Shown: one piece after another, positions 41,501 through 53,370 of the stretch
Layout: the number at the start of each line of letters is the position of its first letter
Position numbering within the stretch: the first letter of the stretch is position 1
Source: Agrypnia vestita
Lineage: Eukaryota > Arthropoda > Insecta > Trichoptera > Phryganeidae
Assembly (NCBI GenBank): GCA_016648135.1
Contig: JADDOH010000159.1
Span: forward strand, 19,442-83,441
Direction: 5' to 3'
DNA: 64,000 nucleotides
Notes under the pieces: model-generated
The model's input: the letters and a program-made list of their open reading frames with translations, nothing else
Databases searched by the model: none
What the model was told of the DNA's origin: nothing
Made by a program: the position numbers and the translations under genes

Positions 41501-43933
41501 AAATAGTATCATCTTATTTTTGTATGTCAGCAACACATTGTTTTTTTTTCTATGTCTCTGCATAAAAATTCTAACGTAATTTAGAAATGTAGTAAAAAGA
41601 GATTCAAGTTAAATAAAACGAGAATGATATTGAACATAGAAACAAAAATTTAAAAAGTTAACTTATATACTAACATAGGCAAAAAATTACACAAATAAAC
41701 ATAATACAGTAATTATTATTAATAATAATAAATGGCGATTTTTTTATGAGAAAAAACATTTGCGATTAATTCGTTCCTTAGCGAAGTGTGACACAAAAGG
41801 GTTGTTTGTTTATTATATAAATTACGACGCATACGACCCGGCAGATGACGTCATTACTCCGCTAAAAGGCGATGTTTGAATTAATGGAGAATTTTAACGC
41901 GGGGGTTAAAAATACTTTCTTTAAATCATTATATTTATTACTCCCAAGACACATTACGAGTATTATATCTTGCGCCATTCTTTTGTTCGCATATTTCTCT
42001 CTTTTTTAAAAAGATATATCAACCGATGAAATTAATTGAAAACACACACGTACCGACAATTTTATTATTCTACTCAATTTTTCAATAAATGTCTCAACAT
42101 TTTAATAATGAATTTTGACATAAATAACGAAAAATGTTATATTACCTATCTGTATACCTAATCATTCTGATTCAATTAATTTTCCTCGCAATTTTCTCTA
42201 AAACCTATCCAAAATTATTTGTAAATATTTCCGTTGGAAGTATTATCTACGTATTAGGTATTAACGTAAGTAGTATCCGTTTTTTTTAGAATATTAAAAT
42301 GCACACTAACAGTAAAACAAATTGCTAAAGAAACAAATTCGAAATAAAATTTCGTTTGCTTTTGCATTACATTTATTATTTAATTTAATTATAGGCCTTC
42401 AAAATGATATGTCAAGTAGAAAAAATGAGCACTTTCGACTCCTTCTGAATTCTTCGAATCGAGAGCAGATGGTTTTTATCGCAGAGGCATCGAAAAACTT
42501 GTAGAACGTTGGCAAGAAGTAATAAAGAGGACTACATTATTGACTAAATTGTTGTAATTTTTTTGTAGTTGTATCCTCTTGTCCTCTTCACTTAGAACAC
42601 CCAGCATAATATGTTACTAAATAAAATATTTTCGTTTAAATTACGAATTCTACAAACTAGTTTTTTTAATGTTGCTATCGACGATTCATACAGCAGACTC
42701 ATTTTATCGGCAAACTTGACATAAATAAATCGCAAAAATAAATAAATCGGTTTGTCTCTGCTCTGAGTGTATAGATTACCGCATGTGGTGCAATATTATA
42801 GTACCTACACGTATGAGTATGAAAATTAAAATTATATGTTGTCAAAACAAAAAAAATAATTCAAGTTTAAAAACTTAAAGTTAATTAAAATTAGCTTAGC
42901 TAAGCATTCGTAGCTACGACCTTAGAGAGAATCTGACCTCTAGTTAGAATCTTAAACCGCTACGCCGCACCGTGACTTAGCGGTTAAGCATTATTAAGAT
43001 ATTACCGTTATTAAGTGTAAGTTAACTAAGATATTTCCATTTGATAAATCTAAGATACTCTGAGTTATTAAAATATCACTATTTTTATTTTATTTATTTA
43101 TTAATTTATATATTTATTTTTTTACGAGAAACCAACAATAAAAATCAGTTTACACGTGAGCATAATAGTTCAGAGACCAATTTAACGTTTCCACAGAATT
43201 GACAAGTTATTATTTTTTTTTATGTTTATTAATTTTTTGATATTTATTACATGTGCCAAACTGCACAGCAGTTTTACGGCATTTATAAATAAGTAACAAC
43301 AAAACTTTATAACAACATATAAAAATTTAAAGGCATAATTTAAAAGCAACCGAGAGAACTAAAGAATAAAAGGGGAATCAAGAATGGGGAGGAAAGGACT
43401 TAATTTTATTCGAACTTATCTTTTTATAAATAACTTACAGATTATTGAAAGGTCGTTAATTACCTTGATAGACAGTTCTAGTGTGACATTAAATTGCAAT
43501 TTAAAACATTTTACGAAAATTAGTGAAATAACAAGTTACAGAATACACTTTTACAAACATAAATGTGTCATGTAATACATGTAAATACATATGACGCATT
43601 ATGAAATATAATAGATAATTGAGCTCATAACGGTAAACGAAAATTACATTCACCTGGATACGTCTGACGTCGTAAACTCAAAGTGTTATTTTACGGAACA
43701 TCTCTGGGTAAATTTGATCCGACATTCTTCGTGTCAACCCAACACCCAAGTCATCAACCAACTAGCCCTGAACCTTTATTCACCCCCATAAACCCGAGAC
43801 CCGTTTCCCCTTCCAACGACGCAGATAACCTAGTTATTAATTCAGTGCTCAACTTTTAGATCGTCCCTAATTACTAATCTGCTTGATCTGTACATACTTG
43901 TTAAGCATTTAAAAGAAAATTCTTACCTACGTT

Positions 43934-44095
43934 TAGCTTGTTGGTGTAGTTAAGGTTAAGGCCTTCCTATTCTTAGTGGTCTCGTTCCAGGTGACCACCA
44001 AATATTAGCGAGTTAGTCCTATTTTCATACCGCAAGCGTTTAGCTTAGTTTGAAAATAGTAGGAATATTGATGAGACGCGTATTCCGTGTTCTAA
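43934..44095 (+). mobile_element. tRNA-derived SINE
   Basis: Starts GCTTGTTGGTGTAGTTAAGG, with a degenerate B-box, then CTCGTTCCAGGTGACCACC, the body GTCCTATTTTCATACCGC and TTTAGCTTAGTTTGAAAATA, and the tail TTGATGAGACGCGTATTCCG. Best-preserved body of the four copies here. Confidence 0.65.
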
Positions 44096-44190
44096 TCTTT
44101 ATTTTTTAAATAAAAATAAAGCATTTTCATCTATATCAAACAACACATCCTGATCTATCCATCCGGTGACTCTCTATGAAAAATGACAAT

Positions 44191-44625
44191 ACAATAAAAC
44201 CTCGATTATAAGGGAATAATTATGACAGGATGGTCGTTTTATAATATAAAGGTTTTCCGAATATACCTATACATATAACATACGTCAAAAAAATACAAAA
44301 TAGTTATACATATTTTTACTTGTGTGAATACATCATGTGCCAAACGTAATGAGACTCTTGCATTTAAATATGTAGACTTAGTTTTAGATATATTTTTTTT
44401 TTTCTGAAAATGAAGAAATTACTATTTTATAATTTATAAATATGTTAAAAATAACAATGAATAAAAAACAAAAAATAATTGTTATTTTAATTATAAGATG
44501 GTATTGGATAAAAGCATTTCACAATGAATATGGTTTTATTTTCCCGTATGACATACGTACCGGAAAAAATTAATTAAATCCGAAGTCCATTAAATCCAAG
44601 TATTTTTCTTTTACAGTACCTACTT
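44191..44625. mobile_element. Probable pogo-type non-autonomous element
   Basis: ACAATAAAACCTCGATTATA at the left and an inverted, diverged TACTGTAAAAGAAAAATACT end near 44625. The interior is AT-rich. Ends resemble the pogo/Tigger style but match weakly. Confidence 0.35.
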
Positions 44626-45184
44626 ATTGTACTGAATATTCTTGTACAATAAGTTGATTAATTAAACTCACATTTGTAATACACGTGCATATATTTTATT
44701 CATTTTAATATTACAACATATTGACCACCAAAATCAATATGACTTAAAGTGCTTATTACGGACTCTACACCATGTTTATTATCGACACAATGGCCACCAT
44801 AATGGCTACAATTAACCGATTACGTTTGTGCTTTAGTCAAATTGTTTTATTGTAAAAATTGCCACACAATGTGTTTTATTTACATATTTTATTTCGCTAA
44901 GTAGGAAAATCGATGAAACAATGAAAAATGAAATTTCATGTATTGACGGTTAGGATTGTGTCGAAGCTTGATAGGCGAATGGTGAATATTACTGTTTACG
45001 CAGTAAGATTATGTCAATGAGTTGGCGTATGACCAACTTTTTAAATAAAATGTAAAAATACTTTCTCGTTGTCTTTCTCAAAAAATAATATTATTTTCAC
45101 GAAACTAAGCAATATACCATTGTGTTGTATTATATAGAAGACCTCAACTTTAAATTTTAAAAATACATTTGTTATTTCTTACCA

Positions 45185-45325
45185 TTATCATCAGCTATTC
45201 ACTGCTGGATAAAGGCCACAGCAATTGGTGTCTCCTACTTTTCTCTGACTATTTTTATTTTCTGCCACGTATTCCGCAATGTTTAATGATTTTGTCAGCC
45301 CAGCTGTGGCTTTTATTTATTTATT
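45185..45325 (-). mobile_element. LINE 3' tail remnant
   Basis: On the minus strand GTGGCCTTTATCCAGCAGTG precedes a GATGATAATGGT tail, the same 3' signature as at 10745-10800. Upstream (minus) is AAATCATTAAACATTGCGGA without an open frame. Confidence 0.5.
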
Positions 45326-45496
45326 CGCTGCTTGTCTTTTAGGTGTCACCGGATGATTGTGATTGTCCAACAAATGTGTTTCCTTCGTTACCTTATTAAA
45401 GTCCTTAATATCCTTCACCTAACAGCGTCACCAGCCACACGCCCTATCGCAGGACTTGCGCCTTCTTATATGTACATTGACCTAAGAACTCGATGA

Positions 45497-45790
45497 ATTG
45501 AAAAACCTGCCCGGGGGAGTTCTTTGGGCCAGTTAGACGCGGACGCGAAACTTTCATCGACGCTAGTAGAAAAAATGACAATCTCACGGACTGAACAGGT
45601 CTTAGAAAGAGAAGACATTTAGTTGGACGACAAAGGTGGAAAAGAGGAGTCCCATCGCGATTGCCAGGCGAGAAGAATTTTACGCGTAGATTATTCGGTA
45701 TTGGAAGAGGACTTGCCTCCCGAAGGGTGCGGACGAACGAAAGCGATCGCAGAATATCGAACCCTTTTTAAATTGAAATTCGCAGCGTGA
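45497..45790 (+). pseudogene. GC-rich coding-like stretch, unknown
   Basis: ~50% GC in an AT-rich setting. One frame is open for 97 codons except a single TAG: SLGQLDADAKLSSTLVEKM, TISRTEQVLEREDI, stop, LDDKGGKEESHRDCQARRI, LRVDYSVLEEDLPPEGC, RTKAIAEYRTLFKLKFAA, TGA. It is charged and protein-like with no recognised domain. It may be a decayed retroelement or a pseudo-exon; the composition is similar in style to 10083-10493. Confidence 0.35.
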
Positions 45791-46386
45791 CATTGGACCT
45801 CCAGATCAAAGAAACCACGTACGTATATTTTACAATGTTGATACCATATATTAGATTATGTATTTATTATAGCCGCCCGAATGTGGCTTCGGCTTCGATT
45901 TTTTTGATTATTCGATCCCAAATCGGTCGATTTCCGAAACAAATCAAATTTTTGTTACATCCCTAATAGACAATTTACACTGGTCTCAACAGAAATCATT
46001 AGAGCAGAATCTCTGGAAAAATCCATTTTTCATTTAGTGCGTATCTAGTGTACACAATTCTCACACCGTAATTATTATTCAGATTTAAATTATGTTTCAA
46101 AAACTTCGTAATTTTGCGAAGGTTTTATTTTCGTATTCTAGTAAACACGTTGAAAAACATTTTTGAAGGAGCTGAAAGTTATGCAATTATACAAAAGTTT
46201 TCAATCCTGTCTTCGAGGTGAAAACATTATCACCAGGAAACTTACCAGTCTCTCAAGGCCAAGCTGATCAGTAATTCTGGAAGTAAATCTCTGAGCTTTT
46301 TGTCAAATAAATCATTGTTTTAGCGAAAGATTTATTTCTAGATTAGGGACTACATGTGAAACAAGACAAAACAGGTAAACCTCTTT

Positions 46387-46555
46387 CCATTTAAGAAAGA
46401 CAATCGAATTAGTATGTACGGTCTAGTGTGTGTAAGCGTATACGACGTAATTGTTCCGTTGTGTTGGTGTTTTCGGATATAAACACCAACATAACCAAAC
46501 AATGTACCTCGTTCGCGCGGCTTACACATACTAAGTCGATTATCTTTCTTAAATG
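46387..46555. mobile_element. MITE family 'CCATTTAAGAAAG', copy 3
   Basis: 169 bp copy: CCATTTAAGAAAGACAATCG at the left, inverted CGATTATCTTTCTTAAATG at the right, with an inner AACACCAAC/GTTGGTGTT hairpin. Confidence 0.8.
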
Positions 46556-46729
46556 AAAAGAGTTATACTGTATAGATTATAAATTTATTATGTTAATATG
46601 TTATATTTACGCGTTTATATATACCTACACATTTTCTTATGCTTTTTCTTCATCGTGCGTCATTTTCTAATGAATGATATTCGTAAAAATATTTAGGAAA
46701 ATACTACTTTCCAAATCCTTCATCAATTT

Positions 46730-47345
46730 AACGAAGCGTTCTTTTAATTTCTTCAATAATAGCAAAATAAGTTTGTGGTAATATTATTTACGTTAATATC
46801 AAAAAAATGGCATAAAATAACTATTTGTTTCGGCATCAATTGTCCCTTCATCAGGTAATAGATATTAACAAAAACGTAAATATAGGTATGGGAGTTGAAT
46901 AACTAATTAGAAACTATGGTGAAAACAAATTAAAATAGTAAATATTTTTAAAAAGATTTGGTTACTTAATAATAATAATAATGATATTTATTTTATTTAC
47001 ACACTTTTATATGATCACACTGCATTAATTAGTTATTTGTATTAATTAAAATTTAAAATTAAATAGCATGTCCCCAAACAGCAATTATATACTGGTATAA
47101 GGGGACAGAAAGTAAGGTAAAATAAGTGGGTAAAATATCAGCACATTGATTTGTTAAGCAATTATCTCCTCCCCATCACAAGTCCCTTCAGCCGTTTATT
47201 AAAAAGTTCCACGCTATTTAATTTGCTATAATCACTTCTTCGATCTATAATGTTTCTTTTAATGTTCAGACCTCGACTCAAAAATATGTAAAATACACAT
47301 TTTTGAGTCTTCCTATATCACCGAACATTTTGAGCGCTTCTTGCC
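46730..47345 (-). mobile_element. Retroelement remnants with hammerhead-like motif
   Basis: 46770-46865 resembles the 31.3 kb repeat and carries, on the minus strand, CTGATGA (46848-46854) and GAAAC (46827-46831). 47160-47345 read on the minus strand gives RRSDYSKLNSVELFNKRLKG before a stop, like the end of a LINE reverse-transcriptase ORF. Whether the two parts belong to one element is unclear. Confidence 0.35.
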
Positions 47346-47807
47346 TCTAGACGGGCTCCTAAAATGATGACATCACAACACAACACGAACTACAAACGGC
47401 AACACAGATTTAGCGACGATATTTTAGGTTAAATTGTCAATAATAACATTCCTGGAGCCTGGAGTTTCCGAACCGACCTGACAAAAACCGATCGTATACG
47501 AAGTCGTGAATATCCAACGACAGCCGAGCGCCATCGGACCTAACAATAATTTAGGAACGAAGACAATACTCCTACGCCTTACCTTTTATTATATCATATC
47601 ATAATATAATTATTTCATAATATAATTATATCATTATAACGAGATTATCATCCTGAGACGGCAACCTTGATGTATTCTTTATGACGCAGGCTCAGTTCAA
47701 AAACGAAATATTGATAAATTTTGTTGACGGTCGCTCGAGCGAGTACCTAATATACACTACACATATACTCATCACTCATCATAGACAAAAATATATTTCA
47801 CTAAAGC
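47346..47807. other. Short spacer, nothing assigned
   Basis: Mixed-composition sequence with an ATAATATAATTAT palindromic patch near 47600. No exon or transposon end seen. Confidence 0.35.
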
Positions 47808-47960
47808 CCGCCATTCACGGGCGTGCCATCGTTCCAAATGGCACGCCATCGCTCCAAAACACGCTCGTGAATGTCAATACCCAATACCCATGCGGTTCAA
47901 TTAGCGTATTTTGGAGCGATGGCGTGCCATTTGGAACGATGGCACGCCCGTGAATGGCGG
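47808..47960. mobile_element. 153 bp MITE with perfect 52 bp inverted repeats
   Basis: 47808-47859 and 47909-47960 are exact reverse complements starting CCGCCATTCACGGGCGTGCC. Each arm contains its own smaller palindrome (GTGCCATCGTTCCAAATGGCAC, 22 bases in all, centred near 47833). The loop of 49 bases holds a diverged partial arm repeat (ACGCTCGTGAAT). GC-rich relative to surroundings; non-coding. Confidence 0.85.
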
Positions 47961-48873
47961 ACGTAAGAACCGCGACTCGTAGACACACGGTGTTGACCTT
48001 GGAACCCGTGCGCTCGCCGTAAAACTTGTTAATCTAGAACTTATTTCTAAATTATATTTATTGATTTGCAACAGTATTTATTCTGTTCTGAATATTATTT
48101 ACAATTTACTTTATCTTTAATTTATTTATTTTTAATTTATCTTTAAAAGTGTATTGTGTAGTTATGTCATATCCAAAATGTTCATAAAATATTTATACTT
48201 TGTACTCTAATGTTACTCTACGACCATCTGTCAGGGTCAATAATGACCCGTTGACTTCCTCTGTTGCTTTTTTTTATTTACAAAAAACTTAAAGAACGTC
48301 AATGCCAAAATCGAGCGTACGATCAATTTTATTGTGTAACTATAAAAAATTGTCTATAATGTAGATAGATCGTGTAGAGGACTTTTACAACCTAGACTGC
48401 CATCGTTACTATCAGCACTTGTATTAGAAAAGTTATGTTGAATAATTTAGAACCGAGTAATTGATGTTACCCTCGGTAAAAGAACCTGCCACTATGGGTG
48501 TAAATATATTTTGGTCCTTCCTTGTGCGAGTCATTACAAAATAATAAATCATTTTATGTATAGTGGAATATCCGCATGTATAGTCCGTCCAACTTATCTG
48601 GAGAATAAAGGAGGGCGTCCCAATCGTTGTGGTACTGCCCATAGTCTAAAAATTATCTCATTTGTAGGGATTTTTTTGCAAATTCGTTTTTTCTTAAACA
48701 AGTTATTAAGCAGTATACGACACGATAAAAAACAAAAAAGTAAACTAACGTACAAATAAATTTATCAAAATATACATTCGTAAAATACACAACGTCACAA
48801 AATGGCGTTTTTTCAAAATCAAAGAAAAATACAATTTTTAGGAAAAAAAACAAACAATAATAATTCTTTTAGG

Positions 48874-49053
48874 CCGGCGCCACATTACGCAAATCTTCCG
48901 CCGCGTTTTTCCGTTGCGCCAAATCGGCAAACCAAATAGATCGACCGATCATCCGCGTAGTGTGTTTAATAAGCGCATATTGTATGGAAAGAAATGTAGC
49001 GATGTTCCACGACAGAAGAGACGCGGCGGAAGATCCGCGCAGTGTGGTGCCGG
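48874..49053. mobile_element. GC-rich MITE 'CCGGCGCCACA', copy 2 (nested)
   Basis: CCGGCGCCACATTACGC at 48874 with the inverted GCGCAGTGTGGTGCCGG end at 49053. Shares its interior with the copy at 20313-20490 and sits inside the 48578-49906 transposon. Confidence 0.75.
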
Positions 49054-49136
49054 TTTTATTCGATGTCTCATACCTAATGATCATGACCACCATGTTTAAC
49101 TCAGTAACACCTAAGGATATCAATCGGTTTAGGGCC

Positions 49137-49270
49137 GTTGTATCAACTTGGTTTATAGTAATTTTTCGTTCAAAGCATAGATATTTTGCATTTTCCACCG
49201 ATCAAACAACTCGCTCTCGTAAAAATCTATGCTTTAAATGAACTATTGCTATAAAGTAAGTTGATGCAAC
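49137..49270. mobile_element. Second nested MITE, ~134 bp foldback
   Basis: GTTGTATCAACTTGGTTTAT and TTCAAAGCATAGATATTTT pair with the inverted AAAATCTATGCTTTAAATGA and ATAAAGTAAGTTGATGCAAC with a few mismatches. Arms ~50 bp, loop ~30 bp. Confidence 0.65.
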
Positions 49271-50346
49271 CAGTCTTTAATGTGCATAAATAAAAAAGTT
49301 TATGTTTGAAAAAAGATGTTTATACAAATGAACTCGTTAATGAATTATGTAATAAAAAGTATAAATAATAAAAATTCTACGTAAAAAATTATCGAATAAA
49401 ATATGTTGTAAAACTTTTCTCATCTTACGACTTCTAAATCAATTTTTCCACTTATCCTTGTTCTTTTTTTTTCCGGGTATAGATATTTTAATGCCCATTT
49501 CCACGGCCGCTTTACCTTCTTTAACTATTTTGTAAATTGCCGATTCAGAAATACCTGAAGAAATTGTATAATAGTAAAATAAAAAACTAAGTATGGGAAC
49601 ATCATTATAACTGCATGGCAGCACTAACCTGAAGTGGCGGCAATAAGTCTATGAACAAAATCAAACGGTATAATTGGGGCTTTTAGACGTTGTTCCTCTT
49701 CAAAAAACGTGTGCGTTTTCAAGATTATTTACCGAACACCGCTTTTAATGGTTTTTGGCATGGTGACAATCTAAAATTTTCTTAAAAAACTATCGAAACA
49801 GTCGTGAACCCCTCTGTAAACAAAGATCTGTCAGCTGTAGATAATCCAATATGGCGTCGTTAGTTCCAAATTTGGCCATTCTTCAGATAAGTTAGACGGA
49901 CTATACGCATTATTTGTCACCTGTCAGTAATGCGGCGACGAGAAATGTCGCGTTCATATTGACGTCGTTCTGAGCAATCGCACCCTTATTTCATCGTTAC
50001 CGCAAACATGTTTAGCCAAATACAGTATTTTATAGCAGGTACAAACAGGATATTAGAGGATTTGGCTGTGACGAAGGTTACCAATTATAGAAGGCTGATA
50101 TGAAATTAAATAAGTAACGGAGGGATCCCGCCTATAGCATCCGACCTCCTTCCGTGTTGGATGTAAGAATACACCTAGCAATCTTTGAGTGCTAAGCGAA
50201 TGAGGTACAGGAAAGACAGAAATGCATGCAAATGTAAACGGAATTTATTCGATAAGGATTACAGGGCTGCGAAATATATTAGGTATTCGAGGTTACGCAA
50301 TTAAGCGCGCGCACTTCTGACGCGACTGCAGTCGAGAATAAAAAAA

Positions 50347-51123
50347 AGTAACCCATAAAAACCAAGTTTTTATTTTACTTCCTTTCTCATTTACTAGTGG
50401 AAACTGGTTTGGCGCTTAACCTATGCGTTGGGCTCGTTGGGCTCATTAGGATGCGAGGCTATGAAAGGGATAAAAAATTTCGAAAAAACCAAAATTATTA
50501 TTTTATCAGTTTTCGCGTCTACCAGATGCGTCGGAAACTCTTCATACAAATTGTATGAAAAACCATTAAAAATTTGAAAAATTCGAAATTATACTATAAT
50601 TTTAAATTTTTTTTAACGAAAATTTGATTGTCACCACGAAAAATTTGAAAAATTCGAAATTATACTTTAATTTTAATTTTTTTTTAACGAAAATTTGATT
50701 GTCACCACGAGTCTGCTTGCAAAGTTTCAGCTCGATTGGATCACGGGAAAAGGGTTAAAAATCGATCCAAAGTTTTTGCGTCCGACAGACACCACGAGTT
50801 AAAATAAAGGAAGTACAAAATAACCCACAAAAACCAAGTTTTTACAATACTCCCTTTCTCACTTTCGGGTTTCGTGTCTACCATATGCGTCGGTATCTCC
50901 ATACAACTTACTGAGTTGTATGAAAAAACCATTAAAAATTTGAAAAATCCAAAATTATAATATAATTATTTTTTTTAACGAAAATTTGATAGATCTTCTT
51001 GATCGTCGCCACGAGTCTACTTGCAAAGTTTCAGCTCGATTGGATCACGGGAAAAGTGTTAAAAATCGATCCAAAGTTTTTTCGTCAGACAAGCAGACGC
51101 CACGAGTTAAAAGAAAGGAAGTA
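50347..51123 (-). mobile_element. Two tandem copies of the ~300 bp dispersed repeat
   Basis: Each unit reads, on the plus strand, from TAACCCATAAAAACCAAGTT (or its variant) to CGAGTTAAAA...AAGGAAGTA. They are the reverse orientation of 35579-35875. The first unit contains an internal ~72 bp duplication (AATTTGAAAAATTCGAAATT at 50571 and 50643) and a ~90 bp extra segment near 50400. Confidence 0.65.
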
Positions 51124-51613
51124 ATGAGTAGGCAATGGAACACGCGCGCTGCGTGTCTATTCTAGTCGCCACCCACGGGGATTTTGTTTCAACCAATTTG
51201 GTTTCTCAAAAACTCAAGTAAAACAATATAATGTAGTTAATCACTGATCTGATAATATTACTTTGGTATTAATTACACGTGATTATGAGGAGCGGTTCTC
51301 TCAAAATACTCATAAGAAAAGGACAAATCAACGTGCATGTAGAAAAAATTATTAAAAAATTAAAAGAAACATTCTTGTCTCACAATATTTGCGTTGTGTG
51401 GTATTGAGTCAGTCCAATATGTTCAAACAACAAGTATTAATGAACCTATTGACATACTAGGCACTACGAACAGTGCTCTGTGTGTTTTGATTACTGCGGA
51501 ATTTGACAAGCGCCCTTCTCGAGATAACAGTTCGCCACGACCTTGTCGTATCGTGTCGTGCCACAAGGAAAATAAACACAAATGGTTTTGATTCCCACAA
51601 ATCTCACAACCAA

Positions 51614-52540
51614 CAAAGGCAAGTCAAAAATTATCTACACTTTTCGTCCTACAATTTATTTTTAAAAAATAGGGGTTCAATATGTACATCATTTTTCTAC
51701 ATAGTCATCACTATGGAAAATCGAGGTCTGTTTCGGATTTCTTTTATTTCTGAAGATATTCATAAAATTTTGGTCTGTTTTGGATCAAAAGTCAATAAAT
51801 CTTATATTTCTAAATGTATAATCATAAAATTTTGTACACACTTATAATATTAGAAATAAAAGAGTTATTGACTTTTGATCCGAAATAGACCTCGATTTTC
51901 CATAGTGCAGCGGTCCACAAGCTTGCATATTCCTTCCAAGGTTTTCGGTTGATCGCGAAGCCACTTTTACACTGCATCCTGCACGTCTAAGTATGTGGGA
52001 GCTGCCTTGGTACCCATCACGCACAGACTTTACGGAAGCCAAGCTCGTCGTGGATGATTTGATGGGCAGAACCATGACTGACGTTCAAAGAAGACAGTAC
52101 CTTAGAAGTTGGTAACTGGCCTATTCGTAGAACCATCCCGAGTTTGCCAAATCTTGTCGTCCTTGCTGGACGCTCTTGCTGGGCGTCCAGCTTTCTCTCC
52201 ACGTATCCCGGCCAATTTTAAACTTCTTGATCCACAAAAAAAAACTTTTACGTGATAAAGCGCTGTCCCCGTATTGTGGTAAAAGCTCACGATAAATTTT
52301 AACCTCTTTCACAACCTTCGACCGGAGAAATCTGATCATCGCTTATTGTTCCTCATTGGTGCAAACTGCTAGCGGAACGTAGTAGCCGTAAATACAGTGA
52401 CACGATCGGTATCAAATTTCACACACGTGACCGCAGTCGTACCAACTCTGAACACACATGCGCAAAAGGCAGTGTGACAACCTTTCTGACAACCTGAAGG
52501 TATATTATGGCGAAAGTGAAGATAATTTTTGACTCGCTCT
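51614..52540 (-). pseudogene. Internally deleted mariner transposon
   Basis: Ends AAGTCAAAAATTATCTACAC and the inverted GAGTCAAAAATTATCTTCAC are the same family as 18021-19818. The minus strand retains the N-terminal half in broken frames: KEVKIYRELLPQYGDSAL, FLWIKKFKIGRDTW, and [20 protein letters not shown] then RKVCA, the mariner HTH and linker region. The DDD catalytic part is deleted, and a foldback element lies in what remains of the 3' end. Confidence 0.8.
51710..51906. mobile_element. Foldback element nested in the mariner
   Basis: ACTATGGAAAATCGAGGTCT and TTTCGGAT at 51710-51738 pair with ATCCGAAATAGACCTCGATT and TTCCATAGT at 51878-51906 (one mismatch in 29). An inner pair, GGATCAAAAGTCAATAA / TTATTGACTTTTGATCC, also folds. 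It replaces mariner sequence that is still present in the 18 kb copy. Confidence 0.7.
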
Positions 52541-53370
52541 TCTTAATGGAACATAATTTTGGAGGGGGAATATTAGTAAAGAATCTTAAATTCCTCATAT
52601 AAATATTAAAGAAGTCGGTAAAAAAGGGAAGGTCTTGCTTTATAAGGTTTTCAATAGCCATATTTTTCTAATGTTTACCCTTTTTGTAAATACTTACGTA
52701 ATCTAATAATTGAAATAAATTCTCCATTATGATTTAAAACATACCTCTTTCCTTACAGAATTTAAGTATGTACCGTGCGCTATTGTAAAAAGTATAGTTT
52801 AAAGTAAAATGAATAGTATTAAATTAATTTAATCGTTAAAACAAACAATAAAGGCTTTTAAAATTATTTGAATGTTATAAATGATAGTTTCATTACGTAT
52901 AACAAGAATTCATCGCTGTTAAATTGTTAAATAGAACTCTAACTATTAATTCTATTTTAAATTGTGTGTTATTTTCCTCCGTCGTTATATCATTAGGAAA
53001 AACATTAACTCCATGATCGGAGAAATGATGCTGGGCTGTATTAGTGTTCCGTTTTGGAATCGTTATATTATATTACCTCGTCTATTGCCATGACCACTTC
53101 CTAGCGATAAAATATATTATCTAAAGTATGATGTTGGTACGTTTCTGCAATAAAATACAGTACTATGTATAAATCTTATTTATCCTTAAAAAAGTGTCGT
53201 AAAATTGAACAGAGTGATAATTATTGAAGGTTTCACTAATATTACTTGACGATTATTCTTCTACCCTACTATATTCATTTTTAGCGTAGAAATGTAGCAA
53301 GGATGTACATTCCATTCAATAAACAATATGTACATAAGTGACCAAAATTTCAAGGAAATAAATCTGCTAA
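52541..53370. other. AT-rich spacer
   Basis: No exon, RNA gene or repeat end recognised. An 80-codon minus frame at 52419-52661 partly overlaps the mariner end and is not protein-like. Confidence 0.35.

Larger units (their letters stand above)
40831..44190. other. AT-rich region, no supported gene
   Basis: Contains only the 31 bp tandem repeat (41398-41500), the SINE at 43934 and AT-rich spacer. A 128-codon plus frame at 41086-41472 partly consists of that repeat and has no recognisable domain. Confidence 0.35.
48578..49906 (-). mobile_element. TIR DNA transposon with GCAT target duplication, carrying nested MITEs
   Basis: GTATAGTCCGTCCAACTTAT at 48578 and its inverted counterpart ending at 49906 (one mismatch in the first 20) are flanked by GCAT on both sides (48574-48577, 49907-49910). 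On the minus strand a coding start lies at 49761: MPKTIKSGVR, a stop, KTHTFFEEEQRLKAP, IIPFDFVHRLIAATSG; then a clean 74 bp intron (49555-49628, CAG|GTTAGTG ... TTCTTCAG); then ISESAIYKIVKEGK and ISIPGKKKNK. This looks like the N-terminal helix-turn-helix of a transposase ('G.S...Y.I.KEGK'). Two MITEs have landed inside, so the rest of the coding is destroyed or deleted. Confidence 0.65.
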
